NCBI RefSeq assembly: GCF_000005505.3
Contig: NC_016132.3
Location: 5,642,001 to 5,706,000, forward strand
DNA length: 64,000 nt
Direction: 5' to 3'
From: Brachypodium distachyon
Taxonomy: Eukaryota > Streptophyta > Magnoliopsida > Poales > Poaceae
Shown one piece after another: positions 31,801 to 43,174 of this stretch (position 1 is the stretch's first letter; each line of letters opens with the position of its first letter). Position numbers and translations under genes: made by a program. Under the pieces are notes generated by a model. The model was not told the origin of the DNA. It saw only the letters and a program-made list of their open reading frames with translations, and did no database searches.

Positions 31801-32325
31801 GTTGTTGGAGAGGTTGAGCGCGGCGAGCTGGGTGAGGTTGGAGAGCTCCCCGGGCAGGGTCCCGTTGAAGTCATTGAAGGAGAGGTCGAGCACCTGCAGG
31901 CTCCGCAGGCGCGCGAGCCCGGGGGGCACGGTGCCGGAGAAGGCGTTGAGCTGGAGGTGGAGCCCCGTGAGGTCCGGGAGGCCGAGCAGCTCGTCAGGGA
32001 ACGCGCCGGAGAGGCTGTTGGCGCGGAGGCTGAGCACCTGGAGGGCGGTGAGCCGGCCGAGCGTGCCGCGGGGGACGGGGCCCGAGAGGCCGAGACCCGG
32101 GAGCCGCAGCGCGACGACGCGGGAGCCGTCGGCGCTGCAGGTGACGCCCCTCCAGCCCCCGCAGACGCGCGCGGTGGAGGAGGACCAGTTGAGGCGCGCG
32201 GCGCGGCCGCCGCCCACCCCGGCGAGGAAGTCGAGCAGCGCCGCCCTGTCGGCGTCCGGCTCGGGCGCGGCCAGCGTGGCGCAGAGCAGCAGGAGCGCCG
32301 CTAGGCGGAGCAGCCGGGGCGGCAT
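28835..32325 (-). CDS. LRR receptor-like pseudokinase (two exons, 637 aa)
   Basis: Exons 32325-31065 and 29487-28835 join in phase (G|GT donor, CAG acceptor). Residues 1-20 are a signal peptide. An LRR N-terminal cap (CGGWRGVTC, 55-63) precedes about five LRRs (to ~205). A Pro/Ser-rich linker follows, then a transmembrane helix 252-277 and a kinase-like domain ~338-605. The Gly loop GKGAFG and Lys363 are present. However, the catalytic loop reads HGNIKASN (459-466), with Asn replacing the catalytic Asp, and DFG is DLG (479-481). This fits the plant 'probable inactive receptor kinase' group (At4g23740/At2g26730-like), which signal through partners rather than by phosphotransfer. Exon 1 is very GC-rich, as is common in grasses. 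The single intron of 1.58 kb carries a U6 pseudogene. Confidence 0.93.
30858..30929 (-). pseudogene. U6 spliceosomal snRNA pseudogene
   Basis: Read on the minus strand from 30929, the sequence follows plant U6: GTCCCATCGGAGACATCC, ATAAAATTGGAACG, then AAGATTAGCATGGTCCC. These correspond to the 5' stem, central region and ACAGAG-adjacent segment. The functional ACAGAGA box is mutated to a TTGACAAGA-like sequence. The last third, including the U4-pairing side and the terminal T run, is degraded or missing. It lies within the intron of the LRR receptor gene, on the same strand as that gene. It is most likely a retroposed, non-functional copy. Confidence 0.75.
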
Positions 32326-35300
32326 GCTGCTTGCTCCGCGTGCCGCAGCAGGCGCAAGGGGCAGGATTGCAGCGGCTCAACCTTGGATCTGAGCAAGGGT
32401 GAGGGAGACGAGGAGTGGAAGGGAAGCTGGCCTGGCTGGCTGCTGCCTGTGTGTGCGTTTCTTGGCCTTGGGGAAGCGTGTCTGCTCTGCGAATGGGGAG
32501 AAGAGGGTTCCGGTTCCGGGGCTCGGGCCGTGGGGCGCGTGTGGAGACCCTTTGTAAAATTCCTGGCGTTTCCATTTCCTTTGTGCTGGATTTGTGGGGA
32601 GCTGCATGTGGGTCGAAGGACGATCGTGTTGGATGGACCAGTGAACAACGAACGGATGGGTGCTGTCCCCCCGTGTCGGTCACCGCGCCGCGCGATTCTC
32701 AGAATTCCAACGAACGCCTCTTCGGGGAAGTTGGGAAAAGGTTTTTTCCGCACAGGGTAAACTAGTTTTTCTTCGGAGGAGAATGCATTCGGGGCCTCCG
32801 TCTCCATTCTCCAGTCTCCAGGTGGGCAGGGAAGTTGGGTCCTTTTTCCCTGGGCTGTCAAAAGCACCTGCCCTGCAAGAAGACGCCAGCAACGAACGAG
32901 CTTGCTGTACTTCTGGTGATTCGATTTACATTTAACATATTGGTGTTGTTCAAACGGAGTTACAATAATGTATTCAGTTAACCATGTGAAAGTGGCGTGC
33001 TTTACTAGCATGGCATGCCCGACTACTGCCCCTAACATGTCCTCTCGGAAAGTCAAAAGCACCACATTGGCAACATCTACCAGGTCGGAAAATTCTGTAA
33101 CCAAGAAGGTAGTACATACCCCTGACAAAGTTTACAAAGCAGTATAGAGAGAGCGGAGGTTGCTTAATCGCATATATCAACGTCAAGGCAGCATAAAACT
33201 GGGTTTATCTTTGGACTCAGGGCGGCGGGAAAAGCGACTCGGTTCCCATGGATTCTGTTCAGGAAAAAAGATGGAAGCCGGTGATGATTGCGTCCAACAG
33301 CAGCTGCTTGCTTGCTTGACTTCGCTTTCACTTTCTCTTTTTGTCAGATCACAAGGACAAGTTTGAACATCCCCAAGCCCACCGGAAATACTTCCCTCGC
33401 TTCTTCTACCTTCCTCCTTGTGGGACACTGCCGTTAGCATCATCAGGGTGCAATCATGTCAACTCGAGGAATCGAACAAAAAGGTTGGCACTAGCATTAG
33501 GCATTAGCACACCCTAATTGCTTTCCGATCGGCTTCAAACATGAACGTACACGTCTCGTCATTAGGCATGATGGGTTGCAGCATTATTGATCGGGGGTTG
33601 TTGATTTGCCACTAGTTTGCACGAGAAGCAATTAGGCAGGCAATCATTATGTGCTGACTGTTAATATAGTGGAGCATGTACCAACCACCGTGTGTGAGGG
33701 TGGTGCCATGGATATTGTGGCGGATTGGAGCCTTGGAGGCGTATGGATGCAATATGCATGCACCGTGTCAGCACGTGTAAGCTGAACTTGTGTACATTAA
33801 ACGGAATTCAATGGCAAGCCAGCCATGCACGCCAACGGCAATGTGGGCGCCTAAAGACGCATCTATGCACCAGCACCACAGTGAGCAGGTTGGGAAATTA
33901 GTATAAAGCAGATGAAGATACTTATTTCTGCCACACTCCATTTTTCTAAATAAAAAAGGTTTGGCGGCAAATAATAAATTGTCACTTCTAGGTGGACTAA
34001 ATGGCGTCGCTCTGCTGAGCCTTTGGGCCGCCATCCTAGCCGCCACTGTTTTAGCCCTCTATTTCCCGGTCTTTCATAGTTCATCAAAAATTCAAAATGT
34101 CACTACGCGAACTTGGTTGTCTAAAGACAGAACCGCCTCCATGTTGACGACAATATCGTTTCAAGCGGGGTGACGAACCATTTTTTTCCGCTGGTTTTGC
34201 CACTTGAGTGATACTAAATGGCTACGACAAAAAAAAATTGTCTTAAATCTCAGTTCAGTATCAGAACCGTTGGATTAAGATCCAAGAGTCATCCTTATTC
34301 TCCCATGTTTCACGTGCTATCGTTTGGATTAAGATTCGATGACCAAGTACGTCTACTGATCTCTAACTAAAAACAGACGAATTCTCGGTAGCGAAATTGA
34401 TTTTATAACATTATCCAACTAAAATATATTTTTCTCCCTTTTTGCTAACATGTTTTGTTCGTTTGCACCGTGTTTTGAGGTGGGGGCCAAGAAAAGCTAT
34501 CAGAAGGATACATCGAGTGCCTTTCTTTACGGTGACATGGAGCGTGTGACTATGAACATAACCATGAAGACTGTATATTGCTGTTCAGGTACACAATCCG
34601 TACTTACGAATCCAATGTACACCACCAAATCTAGGAACTTAACTGGGCTAGGAGCTACTCCGTACCGTCTTCCGTACACAAAGTCGTACTAGTATCTGTA
34701 CGTGGATCTAGATCTCTACGTACGTCTTCGGCGACAGATACGTGCCTCAGAGCTAGTACACTTAGGCTTTGCATTTTAGAGGGGTTAGGCCTTCATTTCT
34801 AGCTTTTGGGTAGGAATCGACATGGAAATGATGGAATGGACCCCTCACTCGATCAATCAGCACACATCTCGCACACCAAACAGGACATCATTAGTTCCAT
34901 CTTCTGCATAGCATCCAGACAGTTGCTTGGATCGCCTTTGTTTAACGGTGTTTGTGTCATTGTAAGCGGTTTGTCCTTCCCAGAAGATCATCCCTGCTTC
35001 TTTTACGTGTCGTCCGATTTTCAAATCCTAGGCCACGGAGAGCGGATAGAGGTTAGTAAAGGTGAGGGTGACGTTGCCGCGCATCCGATTTTCAAATCGC
35101 CTAGCACACTCGTCATATCAGAACGACTAACCGGCCATCATCTGTTGTCGCCTTTTGGCTTTCCGGCTTAAGACACGTCTGACGTCTATATAAGCATATG
35201 GAGCTTTCACCTACTTTTTTTGTTTTTTTTGCCACGAAGCGACCTTTTATTTAGCATGTTCGTTTGGCAATCAGGCGAAACAACTCGGCAGAAGCACAAT

Positions 35301-36308
35301 CTCGCACGACTAGCTAACTGCAATCTGCAAGTTCTATTGACTGGTCATTTCATATTTTTCGGTTTCCATTCAGTAGCTGAAGTGCTGAACAACCAAGAAA
35401 ACAGAGACTCAGAGAGGATTGCGAAGCAGAGTAGCTGAGCAGCGTGCTCCTACCGTTTATCATCCGCAGTCCTTTCGGTTGAAGGTGCGCTGCGAATTTC
35501 AACAGATCACAATAGGGTTAATTACGGCGTGCTGTAGTAATTTCGAGCGTGTTTTACGCGATCCCTGCTTTGTAGTAGTAGTAGCACGAGAGGAGAACCC
35601 GTGGAAGGGATAGGACAATAACAATTGGACCCCTTGGTGACACGAAAAGGCGATCAGGCCAGGCGATGACGAAGCGTTTCTGTGGACTGTTGTGGTCGCC
35701 AGGGCCAGGCCAGGCCATGATGCGAGACAAGACGAGCGAGGTTTGGACTTGTCACTTGTGGCCCGTGACGGCGACGCCAGTCCCCCGCTTTGGATGCCAA
35801 CCCCTACCAATCTGGCCATCTGGGTACGGAGGAAAAATAAACAGAAGCCGGCGAAAAGAATCGCGTCCTCAATGGTGACCGACGAAGAAGAAGGAAAACA
35901 CGACACGATGGTACGCTCCAGGCCCCAGCGTGCCTGTGCCGCGCTCGTGTGTGTGAGCTGCGGCGGAGGCGTGAGGTGCAGCAGCATCGAACGACGGGCA
36001 TCCTCCTAATTCCTACGCATACAAATAGTTCCGGGTACTGCTAGTTTAATTTGGTCAGTTCGCACAGATTCTAACCAGTTTTCAAAATTTAAAAGATGAG
36101 CAATTTGTGGATGAGTTTTCAACAAATATTGACAAACTTTCAAATTCTAGGAATATATTTTTTATTTTTGATAAACTTCCAAATTTCTGCTGATGGTCTT
36201 TTTGTCCAAACTTTCAAATTTTCTGGTATTAATTTTCGGATGGACATATTTAATTGACTTCCAAAAAAAAATAGCGGATGGGACATGGATGAACCCATTT
36301 GCATCCTT
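32326..36308. other. gene-free stretch upstream of the LRR receptor gene
   Basis: The first ~350 bp are GC-rich and probably promoter or 5'UTR of the minus-strand LRR receptor gene. The rest is ordinary intergenic sequence with short frames lacking domains. A hydrophobic frame at 33961-34173 begins with TTG and I do not accept it as a gene. Confidence 0.5.
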
Positions 36309-36654
36309 GGGCATCTCCAAGGAAAACCCCCAAATCCTCCCATTTGTCCAAAACTGTCCATATGGGGTCCATGAGCAAAATAAATAACCCAATGAGAACC
36401 CCCATTTGTCCAAAAATGGTCCACAGCCCCCATTTCTTTCACAAATTTGGGGAGAGTATGGAGAGTCCCCATTTGTGCAAAACTCATTCAAATCTTGTCC
36501 ACTTGTCTTCTTGCCCCACATGTCAAAGACTCATGAATAGATAAATAGGAGTTTATCATTAGACAACTTGATATTTTGACCACCCCCATTTGTCAAAAAC
36601 TCCTCAAATGAACAAACGGGGAGGACAAATGGGGGCTCATCCTTGGAGATGCCC
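36309..36654. mobile_element. 346-bp non-autonomous TIR element
   Basis: The ends are inverted copies: GGGCATCTCCAAGGA at 36309 and TCCTTGGAGATGCCC ending at 36654. The similarity continues inward through CCCCCA and CCATTTGTCC blocks. The interior repeats CCCATTTGTCCA-like motifs in both orientations. I see no convincing target-site duplication, so the superfamily is open. GGGCATCTCCAA-type ends are frequent in grass genomes, to my knowledge. Confidence 0.7.
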
Positions 36655-37156
36655 GGGGTCTACCACGAATAATTGCATCAGGTTGGGCTGATTTGCTCGA
36701 CCTAATGTTGGACCACGAAGCGCGGTTATGCATGAGCAAGGGATCTCAAATAGTTTAATCCGTGCCACTTAACATTTCATATACGATGAACAAAATTGGG
36801 GTACTTTTTTTTCTTGTAGATGTAGAAGCAATTTCTCACCACGTTATTTACCATATATTAAATAAAAATGGTTATGTTGACATCTTTTAAGTTGGATGAC
36901 ACAAGATAATATCACAAGAAAAAAAAATTAGATATACATTACAACTATATACTACAACGGATGTATAAGAAGTAACAGATACTGTTCGTTGCTATCTTTT
37001 AGTTTATGATCGCTTTGGTGTACGTGGCTATGGTGCATTTCAAGCCAAAGGGTTAAAAAAATCCACTCATATATCCCACGCACAACTCTAAGGCCAGTTT
37101 TGTTCTCACGTGGGCTGCGTGCTGTTGTGTATGGGTGAGGCATGAGGTTCGAATTG

Positions 37157-37446
37157 TTTTTTTTAAGGCCCTCGAATACAGCACAACTGTAGTATCTGAA
37201 CTTATGCACTAACACACACCATACGCACACCACACTCACACAACATACACCCCTAATGCGCAAGCTAGAACTATAATCCCCACACTAGATTCTCAGAGCC
37301 ACCACAGACTCTGTCGGCAACATGTACGTTGCATTAAGCGTGTGAGGCTGAAACAACTAGGGGATAAAATCCTGGGTGAGACACGCGAATTTGATCCCAC
37401 GGGGACTCGAACAACCGCGTACCTGGCCACCTGCTCTAGCGCAGCT
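37157..37446 (-). mobile_element. tRNA-derived SINE-like element
   Basis: On the minus strand from 37446 the sequence has an A-box-like GCTAGAGCAGGTGG and, about 30 bp on, an exact B-box core GTTCGAGTC (complement of 37404-37412). The body runs ~290 bp and ends in an A-rich tail (complement of T at 37157-37164). This is the layout of a pol III SINE. A possible imperfect target duplication, AATTCCGAA against AATTCGAA, flanks it. The family is not identified. Confidence 0.6.
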
Positions 37447-38334
37447 CTCCTTCGGAATTTTTCTAGTGCTACGTAAGAAGGTTTCTTCTTTCAACAATGC
37501 TCTGGGGTTTCTTCTCCCTGCATACCTAATTTGTGACTGTGTGGGATGTTGCATATTGGTCTTTCACCAATTTCACAAATCGAATATTTCATGTAAACAA
37601 TACAGTACTACTCCTATATAACACTGCTATAAAACTCATCATCCTTGCACGGTCATACTCACGGGCGTTCAAAATACGTCAATGGAAAATGGATCCTCTG
37701 ACATGTCCTCGGTACAACCTGTGAGCAACGTGTCATCTGCTCTGACGGGTTATGATCCGGCTAGGGTCCCCTATCCGTCAAAGCTGAGGGTTTAAGAAGC
37801 ATCATTGATAAACCTTTTTGATCCAGTGTAAGAAATCTAGCTTTAAGTTTGATGAAACGTGTCTACTCCTGTAGGAGCCACATGCATTTATATCGATTCA
37901 TGGAAACCGGTTACAGGAGATAAGTCAGAGTCGGCTTAGCTTAACTCTACTCCCAAGTTTATCTACACAGGGAGAATCAGGTTTAAACTCTAATCGTGTA
38001 TGCATGTAGCTTGGGGTTGTTGCAAGATATTTCAAGAGCTTGGACCTGATCCTTGGACAGGTTACTGTCCTGATCAGCTTAAATGCAAGAGGAGATGCAC
38101 AAGTTGCTCTCCTATTTTTAAACACAAGCAATCATCAGTACTGGAGAACTAAAGGAGTGCCGAGTCTTCTATGGAGATGAGAGAAAAATGAAGCTTCTTT
38201 GCTCGAGGTATGCATGTGCTATCTGTTCTTGTTTCAGTTTGTTCCTTCGTAACTGTATATATTGATCATTTCTTTGTGTTTCTCTACTTCTTGCTTCATA
38301 GATAGATAGATAGATTGTGCTTGCACGAGAAGAA
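37447..38334. other. promoter side of the second SRK-like gene
   Basis: No gene was recognised. A (GATA) microsatellite lies at about 38300-38314, just before the start codon, and a TATATATTG sequence lies near 38256, a possible TATA region. Confidence 0.45.
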
Positions 38335-40629
38335 ATGAACTGCATGTGTTCTTTCTCTGCCTTCTTTGCTGCGCTGATCCCCTACATGATCCTAGCATTT
38401 GATGGTAGCCAAGCTGCAATCGCAACTGATACCCTTTTTCCTGGCCAATCTATCTCCGGCAGCGAAACCTTGGTTTCCAAAAATGGTGTATTTGAGTTGG
38501 GGTTCTTCTCCCCAGATCCAGGTGACACGAGACTCTACTTGGCAATACAGTACAAAAACCTGGCAGCCATCCATCCAGTTAGATTTAGGCTGGGGGACAG
38601 AGTTCCTGTCACCAGATTCCCCAATGTAACGTTGCGCCTCGTTGCGGGTACACTACAGATTGAGGAGCTCGGTTCTGTTCTCTGGAATTCAAGTTCAGAA
38701 GAAGATGGATCAGCCTCTGTTGCGGCAGTTCTCCATAACAATGGGAATTTTGTTGTGAGAGATCCGACCAGCCATTCTAAGGTCATATGGCAGAGCTTTG
38801 ATCATCCAGCTGATGCGCTGCTACCTGGAGCAAGGCTAGGATTCGACATGGTCTCCAGAGCCAACATTTCACTTACTGTGTACAGGGATCCTTATAATTG
38901 CACCCTCATGATTGACCAAAGTAGGAAGATGGGATTTGTCATGTTCATTGATGGGCTGCATGGGCATGAACACCTAGGAACCTTTCCAGATTGGATGTTT
39001 ACATACGAAGAAGGCAGTTTGGTCCGTCTAAATGATCCTGGAAACCCAAATGATCTCGAGTTCTTGAGACTGCGTGTGGGGCATGTCAGTTTGCTGAGGT
39101 GGATAGACAATGCAACGATTACTGGTTGGCAACCTCTATGGAGCTATCCTTCAAGCTGCAAAATCAGTGCTTTTTATTGTGGCGCATTTGGTGTTTGCAC
39201 AAGCGCAGGAACATGCGGATGCATTGATGGTTACCAACCAAGTGATACAAATGAATGGAAGCTTGGGCATTTTGTGAGTGGGTGCTCTAGAATTACGCCC
39301 TCAAATTGCAGAGACGGCATCTCCACCGACTTGTTTATTTTGTCGGGCAACCTGCAGGAGCTTCCTGACCAACCTAAAGACACAAGGGCAGAAACTAGTC
39401 AAGACTGTGAAGCAACATGTCTGAGTAATTGCCAATGTGTCGCATATTCCTATGATCACTCTGAATGCAAGATATGGTATGAAAAATTGCTTAATTTGAC
39501 TTCAGCTAATAACATGCTCCAGGCCAAGATTTACATTCGTATAGGTACTTCCCATGGTAAAAGGCTGCGGCACATACAGCTTGTCATATTGGTTATTGGA
39601 TCAATATCTGTTGCTCTTCTTATCATGCTGGTGCTTATCTGGGTGTACAACAGATCATCAAGACAGACTGAAGTGGAAGGTTTTCTTGCTGTTTACTCTT
39701 ATGCACAGCTCAAGAGAGCAACAAGAAACTTCTCTGACAAACTTGGGGAAGGAGGCTTTGGAAGTGTTTTCAGGGGAACAATTGCAGGGTCAACTGATGT
39801 TGCTGTGAAGAAGCTTAATGGCCTCGGGCACAGAGACAGAGATAAGAACTTTAGAGCAGAAGTACAGACTCTCGGGATGATTCAACACACCAATCTTGTG
39901 CGCCTTCTAGGATTCTGCACCGAAGGGACTAGAAGGTTGCTGGTCTATGAGTATATGCCCAATGGCTCTTTGGATTCTCATCTCTTTCCAGAGAGAAGCA
40001 TATTAAGTTGGCATCTTCGCCATCGCATTGCCATCGGTATCGCGAAAGGGCTGGCCTACCTACACGAGGAATGCAGACACTGTATCATACACTGCGACAT
40101 CAAGCCTGAGAACATATTGCTCAATGCTGAGTTATGCCCAAAAATAGCAGATTTCGGTATGGCAAAGCTTCTCGGGCGGGACTTCAATGCAGCGCTGACC
40201 ACTCTCCGTGGAACCATCGGCTATCTCGCCCCAGAGTGGGTATCCGGTGAGGCTATTAATCACAAGGCAGATGTTTATAGCTTCGGTATTGTGCTCCTCG
40301 AATTGATCTCCGGGAGACGGACTGCTGGGAATACGAGGTACGGAAATCATGTGTATTTCCCCCTTCATGCCGCAGCTAAAGTAAATGAAGGAGATGTTCT
40401 GTGCTTGCTCGATGGTAGGCTGGGAGGAGATGGCAATGTGAGGGAGCTGGATGTTACCTGTAGGGTTGCTTGTTGGTGCATCCAGGATGATGAGATCCAC
40501 AGGCCATCCATGGGGCAAGTCGTTCGCATGCTGGAAGGTGTTGTTGACACCGAATTGCCTCCAATTCCTTCCTCCTTTCAGCACCTTGTGGATGGTGACG
40601 ACAGTGGTATATATCCTGCAGAAGGTTGA
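38335..40629 (+). CDS. G-type lectin S-receptor-like Ser/Thr kinase, SRK copy 2 (764 aa)
   Basis: The first ATG in frame is 38335 (MNCMCSFSAFFAAL); the frame is open slightly upstream but without an ATG. Single exon. Signal peptide to ~30. Bulb-lectin domain ~31-160 (DTLFPGQSISGSETL, HNNGNFVVRD, IWQSFDHPADALLPG). S-locus glycoprotein region ~200-320 with an EGF-like Cys group (CGAFGVCTSAGTCGC). PAN domain ~325-405. Transmembrane helix ~414-437. Kinase ~465-735 with GEGGFG (471-476), Lys492, HCDIKPEN (586-593), DFG (606-608) and APE (632-634). All catalytic residues are present, and Cys precedes the catalytic Asp (non-RD). It resembles the At2g19130 type. It is closer in its whole length to copy 3 (54337-56703) than to copy 1, judged by shared motifs such as GHVSLLRW/GQVSLMRW and GTFPDWM. 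A plasma-membrane receptor with unknown ligand. Confidence 0.94.
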   Translation: MNCMCSFSAFFAALIPYMILAFDGSQAAIATDTLFPGQSISGSETLVSKNGVFELGFFSPDPGDTRLYLAIQYKNLAAIHPVRFRLGDRVPVTRFPNVTLRLVAGTLQIEELGSVLWNSSSEEDGSASVAAVLHNNGNFVVRDPTSHSKVIWQSFDHPADALLPGARLGFDMVSRANISLTVYRDPYNCTLMIDQSRKMGFVMFIDGLHGHEHLGTFPDWMFTYEEGSLVRLNDPGNPNDLEFLRLRVGHVSLLRWIDNATITGWQPLWSYPSSCKISAFYCGAFGVCTSAGTCGCIDGYQPSDTNEWKLGHFVSGCSRITPSNCRDGISTDLFILSGNLQELPDQPKDTRAETSQDCEATCLSNCQCVAYSYDHSECKIWYEKLLNLTSANNMLQAKIYIRIGTSHGKRLRHIQLVILVIGSISVALLIMLVLIWVYNRSSRQTEVEGFLAVYSYAQLKRATRNFSDKLGEGGFGSVFRGTIAGSTDVAVKKLNGLGHRDRDKNFRAEVQTLGMIQHTNLVRLLGFCTEGTRRLLVYEYMPNGSLDSHLFPERSILSWHLRHRIAIGIAKGLAYLHEECRHCIIHCDIKPENILLNAELCPKIADFGMAKLLGRDFNAALTTLRGTIGYLAPEWVSGEAINHKADVYSFGIVLLELISGRRTAGNTRYGNHVYFPLHAAAKVNEGDVLCLLDGRLGGDGNVRELDVTCRVACWCIQDDEIHRPSMGQVVRMLEGVVDTELPPIPSSFQHLVDGDDSGIYPAEG

Positions 40630-41344
40630 TATAAATATCTATAAGAAGCGATATAAGTACTCCTCGCCTAGCGAACATGTATTAGAATATTGTATCCCTA
40701 GTATTGAGGTTGTATTCGACACATAGCTGTATTATGTATGATCAGATTGAACTGCAGTCTCTAAAGATAAAGAAAGAATTAACTGCTAACTAGCCGTATG
40801 AAGGTGATTCGAACCAGCAGAGTATTTCCTCATTGCATTTACACACCCATAAGATCATTACAAAAACTAGTAAGGTGCCGGTGCACCTGCTACAGAAACT
40901 AAAAGTATATTTTAGACATTCATTACAACTGATCATGGCGAACAATCCTTCAATCTAAACTTTTCATTGGGGTGGAAAAAGAATTACTAGATGATACGAT
41001 AAAACACACAGTTCATATGAACCTGGATATTAGTAGCTAAAAACTTGCCTTGGTTGAACTCTTCAAATGCAAGAACAGTCCGGGTAACATTCGGTTTAAG
41101 CATGCGCTCAAACTGGCACTAGGAAAACAACCTGAGAAGCTGCTGACTATAGTGTATGAATCAGATGCTTTGGCTACAAATAAAGTCAGAAGTCTTTCAT
41201 TTTCACATACCAATATACGGATTTAAAACAATAATATACGGGATTTATTCTGCTTTGTTGCTGACAAAATAATCTTGTAGAAAATTAATCTAGCAATCAA
41301 GCAAACCAATATATTGCAGAGACTAAACTAACACAGAAAGAGTT
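40630..41344. other. intergenic stretch downstream of SRK copy 2
   Basis: 3' flank of SRK copy 2, then AT-rich sequence. No gene or transposon was recognised. Confidence 0.5.
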
Positions 41345-41610
41345 TTTTAGGCAGCAGTCCACAAACTTGGGTTGACTGCCACGAGCCGAAATAGGCACTC
41401 CCGCTAGCCCCGGGTTTTAACGAGTTCTCTCTCTCAGATCTTGACGTGGCTTATCTTACAAAGGAGGATTTAGTCAGAAGTGGTTGGCGATGTTTGCAAA
41501 CATGTTTCTTGGTTTCTCAGTTTTTGCCCCTGTAAATATTCTCTCTGCACTTTAGTGTTCTCTATGTTAATGAAATCGGCAGAACGCCTGCCTTTCTCGT
41601 AAAAGAAAAA
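41345..41610 (+). mobile_element. possible 5'-truncated LINE 3' end
   Basis: The end of this stretch, TTAATGAAATCGGCAGAACG followed by CCTGCCTTTCTCG and an A-rich tract, is typical of 3' ends of grass L1-type LINEs as I know them; compare GTAATAGAAATCGGAG in the well-delimited insertion at 57377-57687. No coding domain remains. I found no target-site duplication, so the limits are approximate. Confidence 0.4.
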
Positions 41611-41820
41611 CTATTCAATTCGAATTTCTTTGGAAAAGTATCAAACTCACTAGAGCTGAAAAACAATATATATACTCCAATTTTTCATCTTTTGTGTACA
41701 TAACACATATGAAACATCAAACCCATGCTAGTCATCTCCAACAAGTGTGGTTATGAAAAAGTAGAATTGCTACTGCAAAACATCAAAATAAACATAATGA
41801 AAAGGCATTTCGATCCATAA

Positions 41821-43174
41821 GTGTTTTGGTGTTAATGACAACATGACTCGTAGACTAACCGTGTGCCCGAATGTTTCAGATTTGAGATCATATGGCACAA
41901 GACGGTTCGTTGCCTTCAAAAAGGAAAGAAGCGTATCGGTGTTTAGCGGCTTTTTATTTATATTGAGTCATAGGAACTCCGTACTATTAAGAGGAAGTCT
42001 ACATGGGAAAGTAATGGGTGAATCAACTTCACGTACACAAACTACCATATTTGCACGTACATAAAGCCTACCCGTGCGAGAGAGAGCCACCCAAAGTCTA
42101 ACTGTGTTGCTAGGTCTGGAATTTCCGACCTACCTCCGGTAGGGCGAAACTTCCACCCAACGTCCGGCCTACCTCCGTGATGCTACTGGAATTCATTTGT
42201 GTTTGGCGGAGGTTGGACCGGAACATGGGCGGAAGTTTCGGGGTACCAGAACTTCCGGGGTATGACCGGAACTTACTCCCCTGGCAGACTTAGTGCATAA
42301 CGGTTAGATTTCGGAACCCCCATAAATAGTCATCCCCTACCTCGGGATGAACTTATCCGAAGCCCAACTCTCTCCACACCATTTCTAAAGCTTCAAAGTG
42401 CTATATCTCCCTCCATAGAGCCCCCTCCTTGTTGATTCTTTGAGAATTGGAGGAGGAGATCTAGATCTAGGGTTTCACTAAAGCAAAAAGTCGGTTCCTC
42501 TTGTTTTCTTTTTGGATTTTGTTACTCTTGGGATTTTGGGATCTCTAACCGGAAGGTGTCTCCTCAAGGCCACTAATCTTGTGAGGTGGTACTTGTGAAT
42601 TTGGGAAGGAGCCTCCAATTAAGTTGTGGAGACGTGCCCTTCTCCTCAGATTGGGAGCTTCCAATTAAGTTATGGAGAGAGCCCCGGTCAAGTTTATAAG
42701 AGTTGGCATTCGCCCTCAAGGAAGCCACTTAGTGGAACTCACGTCACCTTTGTGGTGCTGTGAGAGCTCATCCCAACTTTGTGGTGTGGTGAGTTGGAGA
42801 ATAGAGTGAGCCTTTGTGGCGCCTCTACCTTTGTGGTAGAACACTCCTCCAAACGGAGACATACACCGAACCCAATAGGTGGAACTCCGGTGAAATCTTC
42901 GTCTCTCCATGTGGTATCATTCTTGCCCCTTTATTTACTTGCAAAGGTTAATTGTTTATCTTGTGCTTCGGCTATCAAGTAAGTTTCAATTGATTATCTA
43001 TTGCTTGTGCTTGTGCTCGTGCTTCAGCTATTGCATCATACTATGGGTGTTCATCATTTAGACGTTTTAGTGAACCCATGTATTGATGCTTGTATCCTTA
43101 AAAGTGAAAAGAAAAAGTAAAATTGTTAGTCGCATATTCAAACCCCTCCTCTAGTTGACCATACCGATCTTTCA
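41821..43174 (+). mobile_element. solo LTR with 5-bp target duplication
   Basis: A 1354-bp unit starting GTGTTTTGGTGTTAATGACA and ending CATACCGATCTTTCA, flanked by the direct repeat CATAA at 41816-41820 and 43175-43179. The start and the CCTCTAGTTGACCATACCGA end fit long grass Copia LTRs that precede a methionine-tRNA primer site. No internal coding region is present. One LTR with a perfect target duplication is what LTR-LTR recombination leaves. The first base G before TGTT may be a mutation or an edge effect. Confidence 0.82.

Noticed and set aside
31379..32392. 337-codon plus-strand open frame
   Set aside because: It lies antisense to the GC-rich first exon of the LRR receptor gene, is rich in Arg/Ser/Pro and has no domain; it is a shadow of the real gene.
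33961..34173. small hydrophobic frame that could be a membrane peptide
   Set aside because: The first codon is TTG, no ATG-started version of useful length exists, and there is no supporting context.
37100..37160. possible tRNA gene because of GAGGTTCGAATTG
   Set aside because: Only a B-box-like word is present; there is no acceptor stem or A box at the right distance. The nearby SINE explains the other pol III-like signals.
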